Below the pieces are notes generated by a model that was given only the letters and a program-made list of their open reading frames with translations, ran no database searches and was not told where the DNA came from. This document shows positions 15,878 through 23,760 of a stretch of 40,814 nt of DNA, piece by piece. Position numbers and translations under genes: made by a program. The stretch comes from Rhodospirillaceae bacterium (GTDB lineage Bacteria; Pseudomonadota; Alphaproteobacteria; UBA6615): NCBI GenBank assembly GCA_002713365.1, contig PASR01000016.1, positions 1 to 40,814 on the forward strand. Direction: 5' to 3'. How positions within the stretch are numbered: the first letter of the stretch is position 1; the number at the start of each line of letters is the position of its first letter.

Positions 15878-17062
15878 CTAGACTAATAAGCCATCTGATT
15901 CTATTCCGAGAGATATCTTTCCGTATGTGGTACCAGCAACATCCCAGTTTAATGCCAAATGAGCACTAATCGCATTTATATCTCGAAAATTTCTTTGCAT
16001 CTCGTTTTCTAAAAATATTCCTTTGCCTCCAGCCGCAGTAAACAGTCGATTGACAGCTCGTCTACACAACATAACCATATAAGCCATATCTCTTCTGCAA
16101 CGAGCTCTTTGTTCTATTGTCAGCTCTTTTTTATTGTACATTGCTGTCATTGCGTCTTGGCAATCACGCTTCATTAACATTTTTGCACAATCGATCTCTG
16201 CTGACGCTTCAGCAACATGCATCTGCATTGTACTATGATTGCTCAAACTGACACCACCTGTGCCTTTTTGCATTCTTAAAAAATCAATATGAGTTTTTAA
16301 ACAGCTTTCGGCCACTCCAACGGATGGCGCCGCAAGCATAAAGGGAATAACACCAGTACGAGGAAGACAGAATAGAGGGGAAACTTTATTTTCTATACGC
16401 CTAGCTGAGCCATCATTAGTCTCTTTACAAGAAAACGTTCGGTGATCAGGTACATATGCGTTTTCAATAACTATGTTTTTAGAGCCTGTACCCGCTAACC
16501 CCATAACCTGCCAATTATCGTCTATTTTTACATCTATTTTTGGAACCAAGCAAAACGATGGGCTAACTAGGTCGCTTGAGTGCTCTGGTAACATTACTAC
16601 CACCATTAACCAATCTGCATGATCACATCCACTCGACCAACCCCACGTTCCACTTAGTTGCCAACCACCATCAGTTCGCTCAACCTCTCCTGAAGGTGTA
16701 AAACCAGCAGAGACAAGGGCATTAGGATTATCACCCCAAATATCTTCCGCAGCTTTAGAGTTAAACATTCCTATTGTGATAGCGTGATCATTAAAAACGC
16801 CACAGACCCATGCAGTAGATGCGCAGCCTCTCGCTATTCTTGATATGGCCTCAACAGACTGATCAAATGGAAGCTCATGGCCACCTAAATATTTAGGCTG
16901 TCCTATGCGGGTTAAACCAGATTCTCGTAAATCTAAAATAGTCTCTTCGGAAATCGAACGTGCTGATTCTGTTTTTGCAGAACGTTTTTGTAAAATTGGT
17001 ACCAGAGCTTCTGCCGCTCCTACAGCATCATAATCTATACTTTTAAATACGGGTACGGACAT
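15878..17062 (-). CDS. Acyl-CoA dehydrogenase-fold flavin-dependent monooxygenase (HsaA-like)
   Basis: A 394-residue protein of the acyl-CoA-dehydrogenase fold, of the two-component (group D) aromatic monooxygenase kind such as HsaA. Visible features are GCASTAWVCGVFNDH, GGWQLSGTWGWSSGCDHADW and GLAGTGSKNIVIENAYVPDH, all usual in this group, and a C-terminal helical domain with AAGGKGIF. It would hydroxylate an aromatic or related substrate with reduced flavin from a separate reductase, which is not in the window. The ATG at 17062 gives the family's usual length; an upstream TTG at 17101 would add 13 residues with no homology seen. Confidence 0.83.
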   Translation of the reverse strand: MSVPVFKSIDYDAVGAAEALVPILQKRSAKTESARSISEETILDLRESGLTRIGQPKYLGGHELPFDQSVEAISRIARGCASTAWVCGVFNDHAITIGMFNSKAAEDIWGDNPNALVSAGFTPSGEVERTDGGWQLSGTWGWSSGCDHADWLMVVVMLPEHSSDLVSPSFCLVPKIDVKIDDNWQVMGLAGTGSKNIVIENAYVPDHRTFSCKETNDGSARRIENKVSPLFCLPRTGVIPFMLAAPSVGVAESCLKTHIDFLRMQKGTGGVSLSNHSTMQMHVAEASAEIDCAKMLMKRDCQDAMTAMYNKKELTIEQRARCRRDMAYMVMLCRRAVNRLFTAAGGKGIFLENEMQRNFRDINAISAHLALNWDVAGTTYGKISLGIESDGLLV

Positions 17063-17253
17063 GTTTAAACCCAGGTTAATTAAATAACTTTTTAATAACA
17101 AATTTTATGGAGCACTTAACTTAATTATATGTGTTTTCATGTTATAGTCACTTATCGAGTATGACACTATGAGTGTTATGGGTATACAGAAAATATCCAG
17201 AGAGTTGTAGGTTTATTTTTGAAACAATCTACAAAGTTTTGGAGGCTACATAA

Positions 17254-17463
17254 ATGAAGTTTATGCTGATTATCCTAATCACTATGGGTTCGCCTGTGAT
17301 TGGTGAAGAACAGAAAACCTTTGAATTGCGTATTCCCCAAGAAAGTAAAGAAATGTGTTTGAAATCTGCAAGGGTATTCAAGTTCTCGCTACCTGTCATT
17401 TCTATGCAAACAAGGTGTGTTCGAAGCAAAACCAACGAAGAACCAAAGTTAGAACAAACTTAA
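17254..17463 (+). CDS. Small exported protein, unknown function
   Basis: A 69-residue frame with GGAGG seven bases before its ATG. Residues 1-17 are a short hydrophobic signal peptide (MKFMLIILITMGSPVIG), with likely cleavage before EEQKTF. The mature part is about 50 residues, with two Cys that could form a disulfide, and ends in a polar Glu/Lys-rich tail. I recognise no family. It lies between the divergent monooxygenase and the tRNA. Weak dyad sequence with T-runs follows at about 17510-17532. Confidence 0.5.
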   Translation: MKFMLIILITMGSPVIGEEQKTFELRIPQESKEMCLKSARVFKFSLPVISMQTRCVRSKTNEEPKLEQT

Positions 17464-17600
17464 TAATGGAGAGAAAAAGTTCTAAAATTGTTTTTCAACC
17501 CAAGAATTAAAAAAACTTCTGAAGCTTTTTTTATCGATTTAATTGGTTCACAATCGTTATAAAAAGAAAATTAAGCACTCAGATAATCAATCATTAGTTC

Positions 17601-17629
17601 TTGAATTATAACTGTAGTAAGTTTAATGA
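17601..17629 (+). promoter_or_regulatory. Possible promoter of the tRNA-Thr gene
   Basis: TTGAAT (17601-17606) and TAATGA (17624-17629) are separated by 17 bp and end 14 bp before the tRNA. The -35 is a fair match and the -10 is weak. Proposed only because a promoter is needed here. Confidence 0.3.
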
Positions 17630-17643
17630 TGTGAAAGTAGTGA

Positions 17644-17939
17644 GCCGCATTAGCTCAGTTGGTAGAGCACATCATTCGTAGTTTCAAATTGCGTCCTTAT
17701 TGGGAAACCTTTAGGTGAAAACTCATCAAATTCGGGGAAACCTGTCAAATGGCAATCCCGAGCCAAGTTCCTTATAAAAGGAAAAGGTGTAGAGACTTGA
17801 CGGTGAGTATCTAACCCAACTTCGGTTGGTATGATAAAGGGAAAGTCCAGCGCACGAACACTTCCTCACAGAAGTGGCAATGAAAGTTGTAGTGTGATGA
17901 ATGATGGGGTCGGGTGTTCAAATCACCCATGCGGCACCA
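17644..17939 (+). tRNA. tRNA-Thr(CGU), split by a group I intron
   Basis: Removing 17680-17899 leaves a normal 76-base tRNA. The acceptor arm GCCGCAT (17644-17650) pairs perfectly with ATGCGGC (17929-17935), the discriminator is A, and CCA is encoded (17937-17939). The D arm is GCTC/GAGC with AGTTGGTA. The anticodon stem is CATCA/TGATG with loop TTCGTAA, giving anticodon CGT for threonine codon ACG. The T arm is GGGTG-TTCAAAT-CACCC. The exons are 17644-17679 and 17900-17939. E. coli tRNA-Thr(CGU) has the same anticodon loop. Tools that do not model introns here would miss the gene. Confidence 0.95.
17680..17899 (+). ncRNA. Group I self-splicing intron in the tRNA-Thr anticodon loop
   Basis: The 220-nt intron lies between tRNA positions 36 and 37, follows a U and ends in G, as group I introns require. 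Hand folding gives P1, CGU (17677-17679) with GCG (17691-17693), with U.G at the splice site. P10 is AUU (17688-17690) with 3' exon AAU. P2 has a GAAA loop (17704-17707). P3 is 17721-17727 with 17802-17808. P4 is 17731-17736 with 17757-17762. The P6 extension is 17768-17773 with 17778-17783. P7, the guanosine site, is GACUU (17794-17798) with AAGUC (17843-17847). P8 has a UUCG loop (17821-17824) and P9 is 17859-17864 with 17871-17876. The core strongly resembles the Azoarcus tRNA-Ile intron (IC3). No endonuclease gene is inside. Confidence 0.93.
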
Positions 17940-18027
17940 CTACCTTACCTTTAGACCACCCCTCCGCATTACAATTCAGATGTTCTAAAGGGTAATATTA
18001 ATTCTAGACGTAATAATTTTATAAACG

Positions 18028-19434
18028 CTATTTTAATCTAGATATTATTTCAGGTTCAATAACCGCAGATGAAGAGTCTATTTCTGGTTTTTTCTCAGCT
18101 AATTTGGACCCAAGAGGTAAGTCAGATGGAATTATGGCTCGATGAGCGCGTGGCGGCTGTTTCCAGAGTTGAGTAGCAAATGAATCACAATTCAAACACA
18201 TAGATGCCCAATCATCAGCTACAGTCCCACATTTAGAACATACCCATGTTCTATCTGCTTCAGCTTCAGTAGAGCGATCTATCCATCTACGGGCTGCTAT
18301 ATCATCCTCAGCTCCTAACTCTGCAAGTCTTGCCCACAATCGAAATACACGAGCAGTCGGACTAAGGCGTTCCAGAGCCTCTAGCTGTTGCTTTGTCTCC
18401 CCCCAAAGGCTAGCGGCCAGCGCAGCCTCCGCAATAGCAAATCTACTATCTGGATGGTCACGATTATCTTTTGTAAGCTGAACAACTGAGCGGTAACGAT
18501 CAAGCTCAGAAACATCACCAACTATTTCAAGGTAAGCTTGACACAGCGATGGATGAGGCTCTAAGCGCCAACTTCGTTCAATGATTTTTCTAGAATGTCT
18601 TTTCTTACCCTCCTTAGAAAGTAAGTTCGCGAGCAATACAGTCGCTGCTGAGTTAGTAGGATCTAGATTATAGGCTTTTCTAACCTGCTCAAAAGCCTGA
18701 GATAATTTATTATCATGAATAGACAAACGAGCACGCTCTGTTAATAAGACAGCCTGTTGATATCGTCCTTTCTCTACTGACATCCTCTTATGACGCTGTG
18801 CCTCTTCAACTAATAACTGCGCCTCTCTCCAACGGCCTTCCTTTGTATGCAATGAAACCAAAGTTTCCAATACCCAAGCTGCCGAAGGCTGTAAGAAGTA
18901 TGCACGCTGTGAATACTTAAGTGCACTAGCGTCATCACTGTCACGAAGAGCTTGTAAAATAAGACCTCGTAGCCCCAAAAACTCAGTCTCTGAACGATCA
19001 AGCATTTTCTCAAAATACTGTCTGGCTGCAATTTCATCGCCATCAAGCTGTGCTGCTTGCGCAGATAAAAGTAGCGTTAATGAAGGTTCTTTTAATAAAG
19101 AATCAACTTTACGAGCCAGTTTTTTTGCCACTCTAGCATCGCCCGCTGCTACTGCAGCTAACCCATCTGTTAAAGCTCTATAACCCTTAGCTTCAAGTCG
19201 ATAACGTCTTGACCTTAATATTTCTCGGGGTTGTCTTTTTATCCATTTCCATAAAATATATAAAGTAGATAGAAAAATCACAGTAATTAAAATAGCCAAA
19301 GCCATCACACCGAATGAGGTCTCGAGTTCCCACCCCTGCCACTCAATAAATACTTCACCAGGTCTATCCAGAAACCAAATCACTACTGCAACTGCTACAG
19401 CCACTTCTGTAAAAAATACTACCGTGCGCCACAT
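18028..19434 (-). CDS. hemY: HemY-like membrane TPR protein with C-terminal zinc ribbon
   Basis: A 468-residue protein of the HemY N-terminal-domain family. Two membrane helices (about residues 5-22 and 42-63) are followed by a long helical region of TPR-like repeats (about 90-380). A rubredoxin-like C-terminal zinc ribbon has Cys399, 402, 413 and 416. The bacterial family clusters with heme genes and is thought to scaffold late tetrapyrrole synthesis at the membrane; it is unrelated to HemY protoporphyrinogen oxidase of Bacillus. Its ATG overlaps the stop of the Mic60-like gene by one base, so it is translationally coupled at the end of the hemC-hemD-mic60-hemY series. Confidence 0.88.
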   Translation of the reverse strand: MWRTVVFFTEVAVAVAVVIWFLDRPGEVFIEWQGWELETSFGVMALAILITVIFLSTLYILWKWIKRQPREILRSRRYRLEAKGYRALTDGLAAVAAGDARVAKKLARKVDSLLKEPSLTLLLSAQAAQLDGDEIAARQYFEKMLDRSETEFLGLRGLILQALRDSDDASALKYSQRAYFLQPSAAWVLETLVSLHTKEGRWREAQLLVEEAQRHKRMSVEKGRYQQAVLLTERARLSIHDNKLSQAFEQVRKAYNLDPTNSAATVLLANLLSKEGKKRHSRKIIERSWRLEPHPSLCQAYLEIVGDVSELDRYRSVVQLTKDNRDHPDSRFAIAEAALAASLWGETKQQLEALERLSPTARVFRLWARLAELGAEDDIAARRWIDRSTEAEADRTWVCSKCGTVADDWASMCLNCDSFATQLWKQPPRAHRAIIPSDLPLGSKLAEKKPEIDSSSAVIEPEIISRLK

Positions 19435-20726
19435 TACAAATTACCATCATTTGATTGTAGTCTTGCTATAGCTATTTCTTCTAACTGGTTTAAAGCCAGT
19501 TGTACGTTTACATAATGCGAGGCATTCTTTAGCCAAACTATTGATGCCCTCTCGCCCTCCCCTAATAATTGATTTAGCTCTGAAATAGCCCCTTCTATGT
19601 CACCTCTATCTACTTTAGTTTCAGCGCGATCCAATAAAGCCTGAAAAGAATCACCAACCAGCTCTTCACCGGATCTCTTTATAACTATCAAGCTGTTCAA
19701 TCTTCTTAGAATCTTATCATCCCAACTTGAGTCTTTGTCTCTTAAATTAGATTTATGCAACTCCCGTTTCATAGTTGCGAAACTATTTTTTAGTTCTAAA
19801 GGTGTTGGCGTTTTATCTAAAGAATATTTTTCTAATAGATCCAAATATGGCAGTATTTTACTATCTGATTGAAATAATTTACGTAAATTTATTATAATTT
19901 CATTGTAGGGATCACCAGATTTAATATACTGCCTCAATAATTTCACTAAAATCATCAACCGCGGGCCATCAATTAGGTCTCTGAATGCGTCGGATGAATT
20001 ATTGTTACCTATTATCGCCGGCCTTTTTTCTAATTCGTATATTTTATTCTTCAATGATAATAACTCTAATTTAGATATCTCAGCCTGGTCATTATATTTT
20101 TCATAGATTTTATTTATTTTATTTTCTAGGTTCTTTAAATTATTTAGAAGATCTTCTGCAGTTTCTGCCGATACGAATTCAGCAGACATTTGACCAGATA
20201 TAACTGTAATATCTGATTTAATACTGGATATTTCGTCCATAATACTTTTTCGAAAGGACGCTAAATCATTTTTTATAGGAGATAATTCTAGCTTATTTAG
20301 ACGCTTATTCACTTTCATAATATCAGCAGCCAAGTTCAGCTCGGTTTTGTTGCCACCATCAGACCAAAAAAGCCAGCCTGCGCAGCCTAGCCCAATAATT
20401 AATGCAATAAATGAAATAAAAAAAACCAATCTATTCGATTGGCTTCTACCGACATAAGTTTGAGAAGGAATAACTGACCCTTTCTCGTGAAGAAATTCTT
20501 CTTCTCTTTCTTCGATATTTGTTTTTTTAGGAGTTAACTCTAAATTATAATTTTTAGCGGCCTCCAAAATATCCCCCATTCTATTCTGGGGTATCGTCTG
20601 TCGCTGTTTCCACCCTTGTACTGTGCTCACTGGGACGCCCAATTTTTGAGCCATGGGGCGAATCCCACCAAACTTACTTATAATAAATTCAGTGTCAAAC
20701 GCGCTAATATCTTTTATATTATCCAT
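19434..20726 (-). CDS. Mic60/mitofilin-like inner-membrane protein with N-terminal HTH-like domain
   Basis: 430 residues in three parts. Residues about 12-45 (SKFGGIRPMAQKLGVPVSTVQGW) form a helix-turn-helix-like domain of the kind seen on many alphaproteobacterial homologues. One membrane helix follows at about 100-122. A long coiled coil (about 135-245) then leads to a C-terminal helical domain like that of mitofilin. Alphaproteobacterial Mic60 shapes intracytoplasmic membranes and is encoded beside hemY, exactly as here. The identification rests on architecture and neighbourhood, as the sequence itself diverges fast. Three GCGTACG sites precede it. The cytoplasmic HTH could bind DNA or be a protein-contact module; this is open. 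Confidence 0.8.
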   Translation of the reverse strand: MDNIKDISAFDTEFIISKFGGIRPMAQKLGVPVSTVQGWKQRQTIPQNRMGDILEAAKNYNLELTPKKTNIEEREEEFLHEKGSVIPSQTYVGRSQSNRLVFFISFIALIIGLGCAGWLFWSDGGNKTELNLAADIMKVNKRLNKLELSPIKNDLASFRKSIMDEISSIKSDITVISGQMSAEFVSAETAEDLLNNLKNLENKINKIYEKYNDQAEISKLELLSLKNKIYELEKRPAIIGNNNSSDAFRDLIDGPRLMILVKLLRQYIKSGDPYNEIIINLRKLFQSDSKILPYLDLLEKYSLDKTPTPLELKNSFATMKRELHKSNLRDKDSSWDDKILRRLNSLIVIKRSGEELVGDSFQALLDRAETKVDRGDIEGAISELNQLLGEGERASIVWLKNASHYVNVQLALNQLEEIAIARLQSNDGNL

Positions 20727-20746
20727 GTATGTACCAACGTTATTTC

Positions 20747-20829
20747 CGTACGCTTATACAAGTACAGATTAGTTTTTACTATATATAGCATGTTTTTTTG
20801 CGTACGTAACTGTTTTTATAGCGTACGTA
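20747..20829. promoter_or_regulatory. Cluster of three GCGTACG sites upstream of mic60
   Basis: CGTACG palindromes occur at 20747-20752, 20801-20806 and 20822-20827. Two are in identical GCGTACGTA context (20800-20808 and 20821-20829), exactly 21 bp or two helical turns apart. The third is GCGTACG on the other strand, 54 bp away. They fill the 104-bp gap between hemD and mic60, so they look like operator sites for the mic60-hemY transcript. Confidence 0.45.
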
Positions 20830-20830
20830 T

Positions 20831-21553
20831 CTAGGAGTTAACAAACAATGATATTAATGAGGCCTGGTTAGGCATTGGCGCAACAATAACATTAGCAAAT
20901 TTGATAGACAGTGCACTCGCTACATTAGAACTCAAGCAATAGGCCGAAATATTGTGGCAGTTTTGTTCGAGTTTGGATTCTTTAATTAATTTAGAGAAAA
21001 GGGAAGCACTAAGAGGAGAATAAAATAAAATATCAGTGATTGAGTCATTTAATAAAGCAGAATACGCCGCATCTGGAAGTGTACTCACTTCTTTTACTTC
21101 ATAAAGCGTACTGCTTATAATTTTGTAACCTTCATGAATTAAATCACCAACTAGATTTCCAGCTACATTACTTCCGCAGGCGTGAACAATTGTTCCTTTA
21201 TCTGGTAGCAGTTCTTGTCTTATTAATTCAGTAAGGTCTTTAATGCTTCCATTGGCACTAGACACCACAGAAAACCCATCCTTCTTAGCTATTTTTGCAC
21301 TAGCATCGCCAACAGCAAAAATAGGGATTTCCCGGCTACTTACGGCGCTGGCTAGAGCCCTAGAACCATTTAAGCTCGTTACCAAAATGGCCTGCACGCC
21401 TGATAAATCAATCTCAGCCCTAAAATTATGGTTAATTGTTAGTAAGGGTGTAATTAACGAATCAATCTCATGATTTTTCAATAATGCCGCTGTTTCATAG
21501 GCGTCATGAATTGGCCGAGTTATTAGTACCCTATTTTGAGCGCTTAAAGTCAC
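20831..21553 (-). CDS. hemD: Uroporphyrinogen-III synthase
   Basis: A 240-residue cytoplasmic enzyme that closes hydroxymethylbilane with inversion of ring D to give uroporphyrinogen III. The family is poorly conserved, but the start VLITRPIHDAYETAALLK, the central SLNGSRALA and AVGDASAKIAKKDGF, and the near-C-terminal FYSPLSASLFSKLI are typical. Its start overlaps the hemC stop by four bases (ATGA), so the two steps of the pathway are translationally coupled. Confidence 0.9.
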   Translation of the reverse strand: MTLSAQNRVLITRPIHDAYETAALLKNHEIDSLITPLLTINHNFRAEIDLSGVQAILVTSLNGSRALASAVSSREIPIFAVGDASAKIAKKDGFSVVSSANGSIKDLTELIRQELLPDKGTIVHACGSNVAGNLVGDLIHEGYKIISSTLYEVKEVSTLPDAAYSALLNDSITDILFYSPLSASLFSKLIKESKLEQNCHNISAYCLSSNVASALSIKFANVIVAPMPNQASLISLFVNS

Positions 21554-22470
21554 ATCAATTCTTCAAAAAATTTGGGCCCTGCCAGTTTTCGTAATTCATC
21601 ACCAACAATTTGGCCTAAAAGAACGGGTTCATGAATTTTTCCGACATAAGCAAAACTTTTTAATCCACTACCATCTGGCCAAACTAGCATTCCACTAAGG
21701 TTTATATTGTCACGTTCAATAATTGCTAACCCTCCAATTGGAGTTCTGCAACTACCATCGAGTGCCTCCAACATAGATCTCTCAGCCGCAACACATATTG
21801 ATGTGGGAACATGATTAATTGGAGCTAAGAAATTAGCTGTATTAATATCAGACAACCGACGTTGGATGCCGATAACACCCTGCGAAACAGCTGGAAGAAA
21901 CTCCGTTGGCTGCAATGGTGCATCAATTCTATCTTCTTGCCCTATCCTTTTCAGGCCAGCAATTGCGAGTATCATTGCATCAATTTTACCAGCATCCAGC
22001 TTTTTAAGTCGTGTATCGATATTGCCCCGCAATAATGATATTTGTACATCAGGTCGAATAGAAAGCAACTGAGCGCTCCGACGTATTGATGAAGTGCCTA
22101 TGCGCGCGCCCTTAGGTAATCTATTGATAGACTTTGCGCCCAGCAAGGCATCTCGAGGATCTTCTCGCTTCAAAAAACAATCAATAACTAAATCTCCCGG
22201 AATCTTGGTTTCAACATCCTTCATAGAATGGACAGCTATATCAATTTCATCATCCATTAACGCTTGTTCGATCTCCTTAGTGAACAAACCTTTTCCTCCA
22301 ATATCTGCTAATAACCTATTAGTGATTTGGTCACCGGTCGTTTTTATTGTAATAAGCTCTGGCATTTGTAATTCTGGGTTGGCTTGAACCAATTGCTTAC
22401 GCACCTGATTAGCTTGAACTATAGCTAGAGGGCTGCCACGAGTACCGATTCGAATATGCTTTTGCTTCAT
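21550..22470 (-). CDS. hemC: Hydroxymethylbilane synthase (porphobilinogen deaminase)
   Basis: A 306-residue cytoplasmic enzyme joining four porphobilinogen units into hydroxymethylbilane. It has the N-terminal RIGTRGSPLAIVQA, KDVETKIP, the phosphate-binding RIGTSSIRRSAQL and LRGNIDTRLKKL. The dipyrromethane cofactor attaches to Cys241 in LDGSCRTPIGG, matching Cys242 of E. coli. Length is normal. It is the first gene of the minus-strand heme group and divergent from tsaD across 106 bp. Confidence 0.97.
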   Translation of the reverse strand: MKQKHIRIGTRGSPLAIVQANQVRKQLVQANPELQMPELITIKTTGDQITNRLLADIGGKGLFTKEIEQALMDDEIDIAVHSMKDVETKIPGDLVIDCFLKREDPRDALLGAKSINRLPKGARIGTSSIRRSAQLLSIRPDVQISLLRGNIDTRLKKLDAGKIDAMILAIAGLKRIGQEDRIDAPLQPTEFLPAVSQGVIGIQRRLSDINTANFLAPINHVPTSICVAAERSMLEALDGSCRTPIGGLAIIERDNINLSGMLVWPDGSGLKSFAYVGKIHEPVLLGQIVGDELRKLAGPKFFEELM

Positions 22471-22576
22471 AGCTAGGTCATAAACCTCGAAGAAGTAGAT
22501 GAAAAGATAATATTTCTTAGATACAATATAAGACTTTTCCTAGTACCTAAGCTTTTTTAAGGATATATCGCTAAAA

Positions 22577-23605
22577 ATGATTATTCTAGGTATAGAAACA
22601 AGCTGTGATGAAACAGCCGCAGCGGTGGTCGGGGATGATAGAAGCATTTACTCAAATATCATCTTAACGCAGCTCAAAGAGCATAGGCCCTACGGTGGAG
22701 TAGTGCCTGAAATTGCTGCAAGAGCACATCTTGATTATTTAGATGACGTTATTCGTGAAGCCTTAATTAATTCTGGCAAGGATTTAGAGTCGTTAGATGG
22801 TGTAGCAGTTACTGGCGGACCCGGATTGATTGGTGGAGTAACTGTAGGAGTAATGACAGCAAAAGCAATTTCTGCTGTGCACAATTTACCTTTCATTGCT
22901 GTTAATCACCTAGAAGGCCATGCCCTAACAGCCAGACTAACAAATGATGTAAAATTCCCTTATCTACTTTTATTAGTATCTGGCGGCCATTGCCAGCTTC
23001 TGGTTGTAGAAGATGTTGGTAAATATGTTCGTTTGGGTACAACCATAGATGACGCTATCGGAGAAGCATTTGATAAAACTGCCAAGTTACTTAGTCTGGG
23101 CTATCCCGGCGGGCCTGCGTTAGAAGCTGCAGCCAAGAAAGGTGACCCTAATCGTTTTAAACTACCAAAGCCATTATTTGGTCGCCCCGGCTGTGACTTT
23201 TCATTTTCAGGGCTAAAAACAGCTGTTCGCAATACTGTGTATAAATTTCCAGATGGTCAATTATCACCTATTGATGCAGCAGATCTAGCTGCGTCTTTCC
23301 AAACTTCAGTTGGGGATGTTATTACCGATAGGTGCAATAATGCACTGGATTCATTTCTAAAAACATACACCATAGATAATCCCCAACTGATTGTTGCAGG
23401 AGGAGTTGCTGCAAATTTATATTTAAGATCGTGTATAGAAAAATTATGTGATCGGAGAAATATCCAAATGATTGCCCCTCCCCGAAAACTGTGCACTGAT
23501 AATGCCGCCATGATAGCTTGGGCCGGGCTAGAAAACTTACGCCGTGGTATAAATAGCAATCTAGATTTTGCACCACGGCCTCGTTGGCCACTGGATGGGT
23601 TATAA
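22577..23605 (+). CDS. tsaD: tRNA N6-adenosine threonylcarbamoyltransferase TsaD
   Basis: A 342-residue enzyme that transfers threonylcarbamoyl to A37 of ANN-decoding tRNAs, working with TsaB, TsaC and TsaE. The ASKHA ATPase start [18 protein letters not shown], the metal ligands His111 and His115 in NHLEGH, the loop [19 protein letters not shown] and the C-terminal [10 protein letters not shown] are all present. The divergent hemC and downstream gpsA form a common alphaproteobacterial arrangement. Its target position, tRNA A37, is the first base of the 3' exon in the intron-split tRNA-Thr of this window. Confidence 0.97.
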   Translation: MIILGIETSCDETAAAVVGDDRSIYSNIILTQLKEHRPYGGVVPEIAARAHLDYLDDVIREALINSGKDLESLDGVAVTGGPGLIGGVTVGVMTAKAISAVHNLPFIAVNHLEGHALTARLTNDVKFPYLLLLVSGGHCQLLVVEDVGKYVRLGTTIDDAIGEAFDKTAKLLSLGYPGGPALEAAAKKGDPNRFKLPKPLFGRPGCDFSFSGLKTAVRNTVYKFPDGQLSPIDAADLAASFQTSVGDVITDRCNNALDSFLKTYTIDNPQLIVAGGVAANLYLRSCIEKLCDRRNIQMIAPPRKLCTDNAAMIAWAGLENLRRGINSNLDFAPRPRWPLDGL

Positions 23606-23760
23606 AAAAGAAATGTTTAGGCTATAAACTCACGCTCACAAAATAGCTCAAACGAAGAGGAAGATATACTGCATAACAAAATAAGGTAATAAATTATAGC
23701 TTATTTAGTGAAATGATAACAAATTTTTATAAACATATATTGTCTTGAGCCGAGGGTGGT

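Noticed and set aside
17680-17899. Intron boundaries shifted by one base (17681-17900)
   Set aside because: Both ends are flanked by A so the splice product is the same, but group I rules (U before the 5' site, G at the intron end) select 17680-17899.
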